From positions 1-64,000 of the forward strand of contig NZ_RHNN01000005.1 in NCBI RefSeq assembly GCF_003946245.1: a stretch of 64,000 nucleotides of DNA, in the 5' to 3' direction. Below are positions 48,754 through 57,212 of this stretch, piece by piece. The DNA comes from Levilactobacillus cerevisiae. Lineage in GTDB: Bacteria; Bacillota; Bacilli; Lactobacillales; Lactobacillaceae. Position numbers and translations under genes: made by a program. The notes under the pieces are model-generated. The model did no database searches. It had not been told where the DNA came from and was given only the letters and a program-made list of their open reading frames with translations. The first letter of the stretch is position 1. Each line of letters opens with the position of its first letter.

Positions 48754-49569
48754 ATGAAGAAATCATTTAAGCATTTTAGTTGGCTCTTATTATTATTGAT
48801 TCCATTATTGATTGTTTCTGGCTGTGGCAAGTCTAGCAGCAGTAGTAGCAGTAAAACCGTGAAAATTGGGATCATGGGTTCCGACGAAAAAATTTGGCAA
48901 CCCATCCAAAGGAAGTTGAAAAAGGAAGGCATCACGCTGAAATTAGTGACCTTTACCGACTACAACCAGCCTAACGCTGCGTTGACCAACCATGAAATTG
49001 ATTTGAACTCGTTCCAACACACTTACTTCATGGACCAATGGAACAAGGCGCACAAGACCAACATCGTTTCCATCGGGAAGACCGTCCGCGCACCACTACG
49101 GTTGTACTCCAAGAAGGTTAAGAGCGTGTCTGCCATCAAGAAGGGTGACCAAATCACCATTCCAAATGACTCCACCAACGAAGGCCGGGCCTTACACTTA
49201 CTGCAATCTGCAGGCCTAATCAAGGTAAACAACAAGGTTGCTTTGCCAACGCCTAAGAACATCACGCAAAACAAGTTGAACTTGAAGATTACGCCAGTCG
49301 ACGCCGCCCAAACGCCACGTTCACTGACTGATGCGACTGCTGCGGTGATCAACAACGAATTCGCTTCCGAAGCCAAGTTGCCAAACAGCGAAACCATTTA
49401 CAAGGAAAAGATCAACAAGGCTTCCATTCCTTACATCAACATCATCGCAACCAACAAGGCTGATAAGAACAACAAGACTTACAAGAAGGTCGTTGAAGCT
49501 TACCAGACGGCCGAAACGAAGAAGTTGTTGAAGAAGTACTACCACGGTCTCACCATCCCAGCTTGGTAG
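48754..49569 (+). CDS. metQ: Methionine-binding lipoprotein MetQ
   Basis: 271-residue NlpA-family binding protein of the MetNIQ methionine ABC importer. Lipobox LIVSGC with Cys24, then VKIGIMGSDEKIWQPIQRKL, HEIDLNSFQHTYFMDQW and ITIPNDSTNEGRALHLLQSA GLI. Start ATG 48754 follows AAAGGGGATT. Expression is controlled by the methionine T-box just upstream. Unusually, metN and metI are 760 bp further on, separated by two three-hairpin repeats. Confidence 0.93.
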   Translation: MKKSFKHFSWLLLLLIPLLIVSGCGKSSSSSSSKTVKIGIMGSDEKIWQPIQRKLKKEGITLKLVTFTDYNQPNAALTNHEIDLNSFQHTYFMDQWNKAHKTNIVSIGKTVRAPLRLYSKKVKSVSAIKKGDQITIPNDSTNEGRALHLLQSAGLIKVNNKVALPTPKNITQNKLNLKITPVDAAQTPRSLTDATAAVINNEFASEAKLPNSETIYKEKINKASIPYINIIATNKADKNNKTYKKVVEAYQTAETKKLLKKYYHGLTIPAW

Positions 49570-49588
49570 GATTAGCGCTACGAATGAC

Positions 49589-49767
49589 GCCTCCGGGATG
49601 GTGAAAATGGACCGGAACGCTGTGGGCGGCCACGCGGAGCCAAAATGCGGTCTCCACGTTTACTTTGAGCCTCGAAGATCGAGTCTCAAAGGTACCAATT
49701 CCCTAAGCAGCACAGAACGCTACTAAGGGAATTCCCACGGCTGAGTCCATTTCACCATCCTTGCGGC
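49589..49767 (-). repeat. Three-hairpin repeat after metQ
   Basis: Outer stem GCCTCCGGGATGGTGAAAAT plus GGACC (49589-) pairs with GGTCCATTTCACCATCCTTG-type right arm ending GCGGC at 49767. Hairpins: 49632-49659 (CGCGGAGCC / GGTCTCCACG), 49663-49691 (CTTTGAGCCTCG / CGAGTCTCAAAG), 49698-49733 (AATTCCCTAAGC / GCTACTAAGGGAATT). Class A-like. The CTCG/CGAG pair in the second hairpin replaces CGC/GCG of other copies. Confidence 0.78.
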
Positions 49768-50090
49768 TCACGTGGTGTTAAACCAACCGCACCGTTTCTT
49801 GATTGGTTTGACAGTATTGCGGTAAACTAGTTGTTATCAGTGCCTCCGGGAGGGTGTGAAGCATTGACTGTGACGTACTGGACTTGAAATGGTTTGACCG
49901 GTTGGGTATCTGCCTAGTGGAAATGACTGTGGTGGCCACGAGAAGACTAAAGTTCATGCGACGTTTTCAAATGAATCAGTCTAATGATAGAAACGCTGCA
50001 ACAATGAATGAAAGTAACGATGTAACACTAATGATAGAAACACACGCACAAAGGAAGCGACCAGCCCAGTAGTTGGTTCAATCCATGTGA
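49768..50090. other. Gap between two repeats in the met locus
   Basis: Holds a second partial class A arm (GTGCCTCCGGGAGGGTGTGA at about 49842) without partner and two copies of CTAATGATAGAAAC (49980 and 50028) 48 bp apart. A 62-codon frame (49884-50072) has no ribosome site and no family likeness, so I do not call it. Confidence 0.45.
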
Positions 50091-50270
50091 GCCTGGAGGG
50101 CGGTCAGAAATGGGCTTAGCCGTAGGAATTTTCTTAGCGGTTTTCCGCTTAGAAAATTGGTAGCTTTGAGACTCGGTCTGTGAGGCTCAAAGCTAAGTCT
50201 GAAGACCGCTCTTTGGCTTCAGACGTCCGCCTACAGCGGCCCGGTCCCATTTCTGACCGCCCGGAAGGCG
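50091..50270 (+). repeat. Three-hairpin repeat before metN
   Basis: Outer stem: GCCTGGAGGGCGGTCAGAAA plus TGGG (50091-50114) pairs with CCCATTTCTGACCGCCCGGA plus AGGC (50246-50269). Hairpins: H1 50127-50158 (AATTTTCTTAGCGG / CCGCTTAGAAAATT), H2 50162-50194 (AGCTTTGAGAC / GCTCAAAGCT), H3 50197-50224 (GTCTGAAGACC / GGCTTCAGAC). A clean copy with an outer arm quite different from class A, showing that pairing rather than sequence is kept. Confidence 0.8.
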
Positions 50271-50342
50271 TTGCACCGCATCCATTTGAAACAGAATTAA
50301 TGAAGAAACTGCCGGCATTGGCGGATAAGGAGAATGAAGTCT

Positions 50343-51407
50343 GTGACTAAAGAAGCGATTATTGAATTAAAAGATATCGACGTGACCTTCCACAATAAGG
50401 GTCAAACCGTGACCGCCGTCAAAAATGTTTCCTTGACGGTCAACCGCGGGGACATCTACGGGGTCGTGGGGTATTCCGGCGCCGGGAAGAGTACGTTGGT
50501 GCGGGTCATCAACCGTCTTCAACGGCCAACTGCCGGCACTGTCGAAGTTAGTGGTCAGAACATTTTGGACCTGAAGGCAAAAGACTTGCGGGTCGCCCGG
50601 ACGAAAATTGGGATGATCTTCCAACACTTTAATTTGATGGCCTCCCGCACGATTGCCGATAACGTGGGCTACCCCTTAAAGGGCGGCGACTTATCTCGCG
50701 AAGAACGCCAACAGAAGGTTGCCCACCTGTTAGACCTGGTTGGGTTGACGGAAAAGGCTGCGGATTATCCCGCCCAACTTTCCGGTGGTCAGAAGCAGCG
50801 GGTTGCCATTGCGCGGGCCCTGGCGAATGATCCCGAAATCTTGATCAGTGATGAAGCCACGAGTGCCTTGGACCCCAAGACGACCTCATCCATTTTGGAA
50901 TTGTTGAAGCGGTTGAACCGCGAACTGGGCCTGACCGTGGTACTGATTACCCATGAAATGGAAGCCGTGAAGGAAATCTGTAACAAGGTTGCCGTCATGG
51001 ACGATGGCGAAATCATTGAACGCGGCGACTTGGTCACCATCTTCAGCCGTCCGGAACAGCCACTGACGCAGGACTTCATTAATACTGCCACGCAGATCAA
51101 TCAAGCACTGGAAAAGATTTACAAACAGGCGCGGACTTTGGGCCTGGACGACCACCAACAGTTGGTTCAGCTGCAGTATGTCGGTGCCAGCACCGATGCA
51201 CCACTGATTACCGACCTGTACAAGCGCTATGGTGTGGTTTCCAACATTCTTTATGGGAACGTGGAAATCTTGCAGGATACGCCATTGGGTAATCTGATTG
51301 TCGTCATGACCGGGGATCCCGATAAGCTACAGGCCGCTTGGCAATACTGTCAAGACGCGGGTATCACCATTACGCATTTAAAACCAACTGATCCGGAGGT
51401 GGCCTAA
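50343..51407 (+). CDS. metN: Methionine ABC transporter ATP-binding protein MetN
   Basis: About 354-residue ATPase of the methionine importer. Walker [10 protein letters not shown]-loop [12 protein letters not shown], signature [15 protein letters not shown], Walker [15 protein letters not shown]-loop [10 protein letters not shown], and the C-terminal NIL/ACT regulatory domain (about 265-354, [20 protein letters not shown]) that binds methionine for trans-inhibition. I place the start at GTG 50343, ten bases after AAGGAG; ATG 50334 lies only one base from it. metI starts directly after the stop. Confidence 0.92.
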   Translation: MTKEAIIELKDIDVTFHNKGQTVTAVKNVSLTVNRGDIYGVVGYSGAGKSTLVRVINRLQRPTAGTVEVSGQNILDLKAKDLRVARTKIGMIFQHFNLMASRTIADNVGYPLKGGDLSREERQQKVAHLLDLVGLTEKAADYPAQLSGGQKQRVAIARALANDPEILISDEATSALDPKTTSSILELLKRLNRELGLTVVLITHEMEAVKEICNKVAVMDDGEIIERGDLVTIFSRPEQPLTQDFINTATQINQALEKIYKQARTLGLDDHQQLVQLQYVGASTDAPLITDLYKRYGVVSNILYGNVEILQDTPLGNLIVVMTGDPDKLQAAWQYCQDAGITITHLKPTDPEVA

Positions 51408-52091
51408 ATGAATTTATTTGCAAAATATTTCCCCAACGCTGTTACCATGAAAAGCGACTTTCTGCAGGCCACTGGCGAAACGCTCTACATGACGTTCTTC
51501 ACCGCCGTGGTCGCTGGGATTATCGGGATGGCCATTGGGATTGGGTTGATTGTGACCCAGCCGGGTGGGATTCTCGAAAATCGGGTTGTTTATAACATTC
51601 TCGATAAACTGGTTAACCTGTGTCGGTCGATTCCGTTCGTTATCTTACTGGCCGTAATCGCACCACTGACGCGGCTGATTGTCGGAACGGCCATCGGGAC
51701 CACCGCGGCCATCGTGCCATTGGTGATTGGCTCTGCGCCATTTTACGCGCGGCAGATTCAAAATGCCTTGTCAGAGGTCGACCGCGGGGTGATTGAAGCC
51801 GCTGAATCCGTGGGTTCTGGTCCAATTGCCATCATCTTTCGGGTCTACCTGCGTGAAGGCTTGCCGGACATTATCCGTTCGTCCGTCCTCACGCTGATCA
51901 GTCTGATTGACCTGACTGCCATGGCCGGTGCCATCGGTGGTGGTGGCTTAGGGAACCTGGCCATCAACGTGGGTTACAGCCGCTTTGAAAGCGACGTTAC
52001 CTTCCTGGCAATGTTGATCATTCTGGTGATTGTGTTTGCTATTCAACTAATTGGTGACCTCTGGGCGCGTAAAGTGGACCACACGGCCTAG
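51408..52091 (+). CDS. metI: Methionine ABC transporter permease MetI
   Basis: 227-residue membrane subunit with about five TM helices. Seen: TLYMTFFTAVVAGIIGMAIG, NLCRSIPFVILLAVIAPLTR and the EAA loop IEAAESVGSGPIAIIFRVYL that docks on MetN, then TAMAGAIGGGGLGNLAI. Start ATG 51408 follows GGAGGTGGCC inside metN. Completes metQ-metNI. Confidence 0.94.
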   Translation: MNLFAKYFPNAVTMKSDFLQATGETLYMTFFTAVVAGIIGMAIGIGLIVTQPGGILENRVVYNILDKLVNLCRSIPFVILLAVIAPLTRLIVGTAIGTTAAIVPLVIGSAPFYARQIQNALSEVDRGVIEAAESVGSGPIAIIFRVYLREGLPDIIRSSVLTLISLIDLTAMAGAIGGGGLGNLAINVGYSRFESDVTFLAMLIILVIVFAIQLIGDLWARKVDHTA

Positions 52092-52120
52092 CACAACCAG
52101 ATTAAACGTATGACTAAATA

Positions 52121-52166
52121 TAGACAAAATCAATCCTGTTTTGAATGGATTGGTTTTGTCTATTTT
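52121..52166 (+). terminator. Terminator of metNI
   Basis: AGACAAAATCAATCC pairs with GGATTGGTTTTGTCT around a 10-base loop, followed by ATTTTG. Begins 30 bp after the metI stop. Confidence 0.85.
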
Positions 52167-52540
52167 GTGTGTCCGGATTGTTCGCTGGTTGAATGGGTTT
52201 GGCACTTAGCAGTCGGCCGTGTGCGCGAGAATGGTCGGGAAGGGTGGTGAGAGCGGGGACGCTCGCAAGCCCGGGTGGCGGGGATTCATAAGCTATTTTA
52301 TATAACAAAATAAATTTTCAGCGACAGGGAATTTACCCCGTTTTTGCCGCCAAATTCTAATAGAGTTTCGGTAAAATATAAAAATTACAACTGCCGAGAA
52401 CTGATTTCGAAGTGGCCGCTTCAGTGGAAAGCGACCAAGCGAAAAGGTGGAACGATTTGGGGTGGCGGGGTAAATGTCGGTCAGTCGCATGACTGCGTTT
52501 ACGCCAGGCTGATCCAAACGAAGATGCATACTTTTGTGGT
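52167..52540. other. Intergenic stretch before the DMT transporter
   Basis: Nothing firm. A frame at 52344-52544 lacks a ribosome site. The 52460-52540 part probably contains the promoter of the next gene, but I cannot place it with confidence. Confidence 0.4.
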
Positions 52541-53512
52541 GTGAGAGAGAAAGGATTTTTGCTAGTTTTGAAAAATGTAGGTGCACCAACTGAAAACGTC
52601 ATGAAGGGGATCTTCTGGGCGACCGTGGCTTCGGCCATGTTTGGGGTCTCGGGAACGGTCTTACAATTTATTTCGCAGGGCCAATCCATTCCGACCAGCT
52701 GGTTTCTGTCCGCCAGAACGATGGGCGCTGGGGTTATTTTATTGTTAATCAGTGTTATCTTATATGGTAAGAAGACGTTTACGATCTTTAAGAGTTGGCG
52801 AGAGATTGCCTGGATTGTGGCTTACGCGTTGATTGGATTGGGCGCAAATCTTTTAACCTTTTACATTGCGGTGCAGTCCGGAAACGCTGCCGCGGCAACT
52901 ATCTTACAATACTTAAGCCCCTTATTTATCGTGCTGGGTAGCTTGCTCTTCAAGCATGAACGGCCACTCCGGAGTGACTTGATTGCGTTTGGTGTTGCCT
53001 TAATCGGGGTGTTTCTCGCAATTACGCGGGGCGATATCACGCAACTGGCCATCCCGGTGGATTCCCTCTTGTGGGGGATTGGTTCCGGGATCACGGCGGC
53101 CTGTTATGTCGTTTTGCCGCGGCCACTGGTCCGTGACTATGGTCATGCGCCGATTACTGTGTTAGGCTGGGGAACGTTTATTGCAGGGATTGTCTTCAAC
53201 CTGTACCATCCCGTTTTCTTAAACATGCCACCGATGACTGGGACATTGATTGGGTCCATGGCGACGGTGATTATCGTGGGGACCATTTTACCGTTCTCAC
53301 TGATTCTATACAGCACCCACTTTGCGCCGTCCGATGTGATTAGCATCGTTGACGCCACGCAGCCAGTGGTGACATTTATTTTATCCATTATTTTCCTGAG
53401 TTTAAAAATTACGATTGCGGAAGTGATTGGCTCCGTGTTAGTGATTGTGGCCATTTACTTGCTGCAACAGGGACGGCGGAAGATTGAGACACAGTTTGAA
53501 CGTGAAAATTAG
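52541..53512 (+). CDS. EamA-family (DMT) transporter
   Basis: Up to 323 residues with ten TM helices in two EamA halves: GIFWATVASAMFGVSGTVLQ F, ALIGLGANLLTFYIAVQSGN AAAATILQYLSPLFIVLGSL, then APITVLGWGTFIAGIVF and DVISIVDATQPVVTFILSII. Drug/metabolite exporter superfamily; substrate unknown. The start is uncertain: AGAAAGGA at about 52548-52555 suggests TTG 52559 or TTG 52568 rather than GTG 52541. A histidine phosphatase gene follows after 11 bp. Confidence 0.85.
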   Translation: MREKGFLLVLKNVGAPTENVMKGIFWATVASAMFGVSGTVLQFISQGQSIPTSWFLSARTMGAGVILLLISVILYGKKTFTIFKSWREIAWIVAYALIGLGANLLTFYIAVQSGNAAAATILQYLSPLFIVLGSLLFKHERPLRSDLIAFGVALIGVFLAITRGDITQLAIPVDSLLWGIGSGITAACYVVLPRPLVRDYGHAPITVLGWGTFIAGIVFNLYHPVFLNMPPMTGTLIGSMATVIIVGTILPFSLILYSTHFAPSDVISIVDATQPVVTFILSIIFLSLKITIAEVIGSVLVIVAIYLLQQGRRKIETQFEREN

Positions 53513-53523
53513 GGAGTGAGAGA

Positions 53524-54147
53524 ATGACGACCTTTGATTGGGTGCGTCATGGTCAAACGCAAGCAAACGTTGACCACATTATGCAAGGACAATTGGATAC
53601 GGCGGCGACGCATTTGACCGTCAATGGGTTACAGCAGGCCGAACGACTGGCTCAGTGGCTTCAGGGTGGCCACTACGACCAGCTGGTTAGTAGTCCCTTA
53701 CATCGGACCCGACAAACGACGGCGGCCTTAACGACGAAGCTAGACGTGTTACCGCAGTTCGATGACCGGTTAATGGAGGCCGACTATGGTCGCTGGACCG
53801 GCGAGGATTTTCGGGTGCTCCAGGAACACCAACCGGGCGACTTTGATCCGGTGACGGGGGAGGCCTTGCCAGATGTCTTGGTAGCGGCGGGCGGCGAGAG
53901 CTACACCGCAATTCAGCGACGCGTCGGGCAATGGCTGGCTGAGGAAGTCGTCGACCACCCGGATGACCATATTCTGGTGGTTAGTCACGGATTGACGATC
54001 AAAGCCACAGCGTTAATGATGTTGAACGCGGCACCAACCACGGCGTTGCCAGAACCCGGAAACACCAGTGTGACCCGAATGGTGATTGATCCAGAGACTG
54101 GCCGGCGTTATTTGCGGTCGTATGGCGTGACGGCGCAGTTTAGCTAG
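53524..54147 (+). CDS. Histidine phosphatase superfamily protein
   Basis: 207-residue phosphoglycerate-mutase-like phosphatase. RHG motif WVRHGQTQANVDHIMQGQLD with the phospho-accepting His, LVSSPLHRTRQTTAAL, ADYGRWTGEDF and the second catalytic His in HILVVSHGLTIKATAL. Substrate not predictable. Start ATG 53524 follows AGGGAGTGAG; co-transcribed with the DMT transporter. Confidence 0.9.
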   Translation: MTTFDWVRHGQTQANVDHIMQGQLDTAATHLTVNGLQQAERLAQWLQGGHYDQLVSSPLHRTRQTTAALTTKLDVLPQFDDRLMEADYGRWTGEDFRVLQEHQPGDFDPVTGEALPDVLVAAGGESYTAIQRRVGQWLAEEVVDHPDDHILVVSHGLTIKATALMMLNAAPTTALPEPGNTSVTRMVIDPETGRRYLRSYGVTAQFS

Positions 54148-54195
54148 TCCGATTTATGGGTGAAAGACGGTTCAGGCATAGTGGAGGCGATAGCC

Positions 54196-54477
54196 ATGAC
54201 ATTGGTGATTCAACAGAGCGATTTTTGCGAGCACGTTCAAAAATATTTGGACTGCGTGACTGATGATGATAAAACGATTCATGTTGCTAGGCCTGGTCGT
54301 CGAGCGGTTGTGATTGTGTCGCAGCAAAAGATGAGTTGGTTAGAAGCGGCTGTTCAAGCTAAGAAAGATTCCTTGGAATATGCTGTGGCTAGAGACCAAT
54401 TAATTAAGTGCGGCGTACTTGCCGATGATGAGGTAGTCGAAGCTGATGACCGGTTTTGGAATCAGTTTAAAAATTAA
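54196..54477 (+). CDS. Phd/YefM-like antitoxin, orphan
   Basis: 93 residues. MTLVIQQSDFCEHVQKYLDC with KTIHVARPGRRAVVIVSQQK resembles the N-terminal DNA-binding fold of Phd/YefM antitoxins; the C-terminal part is acidic, as in toxin-neutralising tails (VLADDEVVEADDRFW). Start ATG 54196 follows GGAGG at 54183-54187; an upstream codon at 54160 is less likely. No toxin gene (RelE, Doc or YoeB type) lies on either side, so it is an orphan or has another partner. Confidence 0.65.
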   Translation: MTLVIQQSDFCEHVQKYLDCVTDDDKTIHVARPGRRAVVIVSQQKMSWLEAAVQAKKDSLEYAVARDQLIKCGVLADDEVVEADDRFWNQFKN

Positions 54478-54520
54478 GAGATAAATCAATTCTCAATAAC
54501 GTCTAATAACTGACAATGAA

Positions 54521-54554
54521 AAATAACCCCGCCAACTAAGGCGAGGTTATTTTT
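54521..54554. terminator. Bidirectional terminator
   Basis: AAATAACCCCGCC pairs with GGCGAGGTTATTT around AACTAA, with A-runs before and T-runs after. Serves the antitoxin gene (+) and the small minus-strand gene. Confidence 0.85.
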
Positions 54555-54570
54555 AGGTTGAAACAGCCGG

Positions 54571-54786
54571 TTACTTCTTAAGGTTATCTTCCACGTAAGA
54601 ACGAACATCTGCGTCGCTCTTAGCATCGATTTCCTTCATCGAAGCTTCAGATTCATCGGTGTTGTGACCATTGGATTCCATGAAGTGATCCCAGAGTGCG
54701 TCACGAACAGGTAACTTTTGATCGGACCAGTCGAATACTTCACTCATTTTTTCATCCAATAAAGCAGTCTTTTCTACAACAGCCAT
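54571..54786 (-). CDS. Small acidic hypothetical protein
   Basis: 71 residues, not recognised. Mostly charged and helical: KTALLDEKMSEVFDWSDQKL then DALWDHFMESNGHNTDES and ADVRSYVEDNLKK. Start ATG 54786 has GGAGG eight bases upstream, which decides against the longer frame reaching 54861. Single gene with its own terminator. The strong ribosome site and codon pattern make it a real gene. Confidence 0.7.
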   Translation of the reverse strand: MAVVEKTALLDEKMSEVFDWSDQKLPVRDALWDHFMESNGHNTDESEASMKEIDAKSDADVRSYVEDNLKK

Positions 54787-55161
54787 AACCATTACCTCCA
54801 AAAAAAATTTGGGGTCAGTGTATCTGTGATTGGCATGGGTATCACCGGCTTCAATTTTCATGGTAGTCCTTTTTCAGCAGAATGGTAAATATTTTGCCTA
54901 ATCTAAGCGGGTTAGTTATTGTACCGCCACAATCATTTCGGGAAAATGGTGGGGTGATGGTCGGCCGAAAACGATGCTGGACGGGAACTTGTGGCGTGAG
55001 TGGACTCGGATTATTTTTAGGAAGCAGGCACTCATCCGACTTAAATAATCAGGCCGAAATTAATTTATGACGATTGGCACAGAATTTTTCCGGTCGCAAA
55101 GTGAGGGCCTTTGCCGTAAACTAAGGGCAACAAGTAAAAATCGGAAAAGGATGACGCAAAG
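54787..55161. other. Divergent intergenic region before nrtR
   Basis: 375 bp between the small minus-strand gene and nrtR. A frame at 54882-55070 has no ribosome site or likeness. No element of the three-hairpin family is present. Promoters in both directions are expected, but not clear by eye. Confidence 0.4.
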
Positions 55162-55896
55162 ATGGACACCCCAGCAATTACCATAACCAATTTAATTTGG
55201 AGCTTTGACCGGACTACCCAGCAGGTTAATTTGTTGCTGATCAAGCGTGCTGAGGCGCCTTTTCAAAATGACTGGGCGTTACCCGAGACGGTCATGCGGG
55301 CGACTGAAAGTGCCGATGACGCCGCTCTCAGGTTGGTTCGCGAAAAGATTGGGTTGGATCTGGCCCGGTTTCATACCGAGCAGCTGGCAACGTTCACCCA
55401 GCCACAGCGTACGCCAGCCGCACGTGAAGTCTCCCTGGCCTATTTGACCTTTTTGCCGACCAGACCGGTGCTAACGCCGAGCTATGGGGCGGTCGCTGCC
55501 AAATGGTTCGCGCTCAACGACCTCCCAGTGGGATTAACGTTAACGGATGGTGACCTGAATTTCACGTTACCCAACGTTGCTACAGCACAAGCCTATTACC
55601 AACTGCCTCGGCCAGAAATGGCCCTGGCCTTTGACCATGATTGGCTGGTGCAAGTGGCGGTAACACGTATCCGGAACAAGCTAGATTATCAGCCAAATAT
55701 TCTCCTGATTTTGGGGGAGTCCTTCACGCTAAAAGAAGCGCGACTAGTTTTTGCCACTTTCTTACAGCAACGACTGACCGATTTAGATAATTCAAACTTT
55801 CAAAAGACCCATCAACATTTACTGATGGAAGTGGGAACCAGTAGTGCCCAACACCCAGGCCGACCGGCGAAGGTCTATCGACTGAATTATTTGTGA
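55162..55896 (+). CDS. nrtR: NrtR-type Nudix transcriptional regulator of NAD metabolism
   Basis: 244 residues: an N-terminal Nudix-fold domain (ITNLIWSFDRTTQQVNLLLI KRAEAPFQNDWALP) and a C-terminal winged helix (residues about 155-244, VTRIRNKLDYQPNILLILGE SFTLKEARLVF). NrtR proteins sense ADP-ribose-like NAD derivatives and repress NAD synthesis or uptake genes. The Nudix box is degenerate: where catalytic enzymes have REL-x-EE-x-G, this has RLVREKIG, so it is a sensor, not a hydrolase. It stands directly before niaP with palindromes between. Confidence 0.85.
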   Translation: MDTPAITITNLIWSFDRTTQQVNLLLIKRAEAPFQNDWALPETVMRATESADDAALRLVREKIGLDLARFHTEQLATFTQPQRTPAAREVSLAYLTFLPTRPVLTPSYGAVAAKWFALNDLPVGLTLTDGDLNFTLPNVATAQAYYQLPRPEMALAFDHDWLVQVAVTRIRNKLDYQPNILLILGESFTLKEARLVFATFLQQRLTDLDNSNFQKTHQHLLMEVGTSSAQHPGRPAKVYRLNYL

Positions 55897-55953
55897 TTGA
55901 CATTGCCGGGAAAGTCCAGTATCTTGAATGACAAGAGAATAAAAGCTGAGTCA

Positions 55954-55995
55954 ACTTTTATTTTTATTGCAATAAAAGTAAATATTACTTTTATT
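55954..55995 (+). promoter_or_regulatory. NrtR operator-like palindromes before niaP
   Basis: Three half-sites: ACTTTTATT (55954-55962), AATAAAAGTAA (55971-55981) and TTACTTTTATT (55985-55995). The last two form a perfect 11-3-11 palindrome; the first two form a 9-8-9 one. Placed between nrtR and niaP, 18 bp before the niaP ATG. Very probably the binding site of NrtR. Confidence 0.75.
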
Positions 55996-56012
55996 ATATT
56001 TGGGGGAATTGG

Positions 56013-57212
56013 ATGCACTTATTGAAGAAGTATTGGCTGTTGGCCATCGTGGGAACAGCCTGGTTATTTGATGCCATGGACGTGGCGATGTTGTCCTTTA
56101 TCATGCCGTTGATCAAGACGGAATGGCAGCTTGCGCCGGCACAATTGGGACTGGTCGGGGCCGCAACCTCGCTAGGAATGGTTTTGGGCGCACTGGTCTG
56201 CGGGGCTTTAGCCGATCGGATCGGGCGCAAACAGGTGTTGATCTTGACGCTCGTCATTTTTTCCGTGGGCAATCTGTTACTGATCATGACGCCCAACGTC
56301 ACGGCGTTTATTGCGGTGCGTTTTCTAACGGGAATCGGCCTGGGTGGCGAACTTCCAGTCGCGGCTACGTTGGTTGCTGATAGTTACGCCGGCACGGAAC
56401 GGTCGAAGATGTTGGTCCTCGCTGATAGTTTTTGGGCCATCGGTTGGATTGTTGCTTCCGTCCTGGCCTTTTGGGTGATGCCCTTAATTGGTTGGCGGAT
56501 GACCGTGTTAATCACGGCCGGAACCATTTTGTACACGTTACTGTTGCGGCGTCATTTACCAGACACGCCGGTCAAACCACAGCCACGGTCATCGTATAAG
56601 ACGCTGTGGCGGTCACCGGTCTTACGGCGAAAGACCTTACTGTTAGGCGTCTTGTGGTTCATTGTCATGCTCACGTACTACGGTATGTTCCTGTGGTTGC
56701 CGAGTTTATTGGTGATGCGCGGGTTCGCCATCGTGCATAGCTTTAGCTACACGCTAATGATGAGCCTGGCACAGTTGCCCGGCTACTACCTGGCCGCCTA
56801 CTTGATGGGCAAAATCAGTCGTAAATCTGTCCTGACGATTTATCTGAGCGGGACGATTGTCAGTGCGTTAGCCTTCAGCCTGGCTGGCAGTAACCTGGCC
56901 ATCCTCGTGAGTGGGGCTTGGCTGTCGTTCTTTGATTTGGGGGCGTGGGGCACGTTAATCGCGTTGACGCCCAGCCAATTTCCACAAGCCATTCGGGGAA
57001 CGGGGATGGGCACCGCGCAATCCATTGGCCGGATTGGTGCGACCATCGGACCGTATTTGGTTGGCCTCTTGTTGCAAATGAAGGTGCCCTTAACCGGTAT
57101 CTTTGGCATCTTCGTTGCGCTCTTGTTGTGTGGGATTGGGATCCTGCTGTGGGGGATACAAGACGTTGCTGATCAGCCGCAGGAAGGTGCCACCCATGAA
57201 GCACACTCCTAG
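56013..57212 (+). CDS. niaP: MFS transporter, probable niacin transporter NiaP
   Basis: 399-residue, 12-TM transporter. Seen: TAWLFDAMDVAMLSFIMPL (TM1 with DAMD), motif A GALADRIGRKQVLIL, LTGIGLGGELPVAATLVADS and GTGMGTAQSIGRIGATIGPY. These fit the sugar-porter/aromatic-acid-type branch that includes NiaP. Next to nadC (overlap 17 bp) and the NrtR gene, which makes nicotinate or nicotinamide uptake likely. Start ATG 56013 behind GGGGGAATTGG. Confidence 0.8.
   Translation: MHLLKKYWLLAIVGTAWLFDAMDVAMLSFIMPLIKTEWQLAPAQLGLVGAATSLGMVLGALVCGALADRIGRKQVLILTLVIFSVGNLLLIMTPNVTAFIAVRFLTGIGLGGELPVAATLVADSYAGTERSKMLVLADSFWAIGWIVASVLAFWVMPLIGWRMTVLITAGTILYTLLLRRHLPDTPVKPQPRSSYKTLWRSPVLRRKTLLLGVLWFIVMLTYYGMFLWLPSLLVMRGFAIVHSFSYTLMMSLAQLPGYYLAAYLMGKISRKSVLTIYLSGTIVSALAFSLAGSNLAILVSGAWLSFFDLGAWGTLIALTPSQFPQAIRGTGMGTAQSIGRIGATIGPYLVGLLLQMKVPLTGIFGIFVALLLCGIGILLWGIQDVADQPQEGATHEAHS

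Noticed and set aside
49884-50072. 62-codon open frame between metQ and metN
   Set aside because: No ribosome site, no family likeness, and it overlaps repeat-associated sequence.
54882-55070. 62-codon frame before nrtR
   Set aside because: No ribosome site or conserved features; lies in a divergent promoter region.
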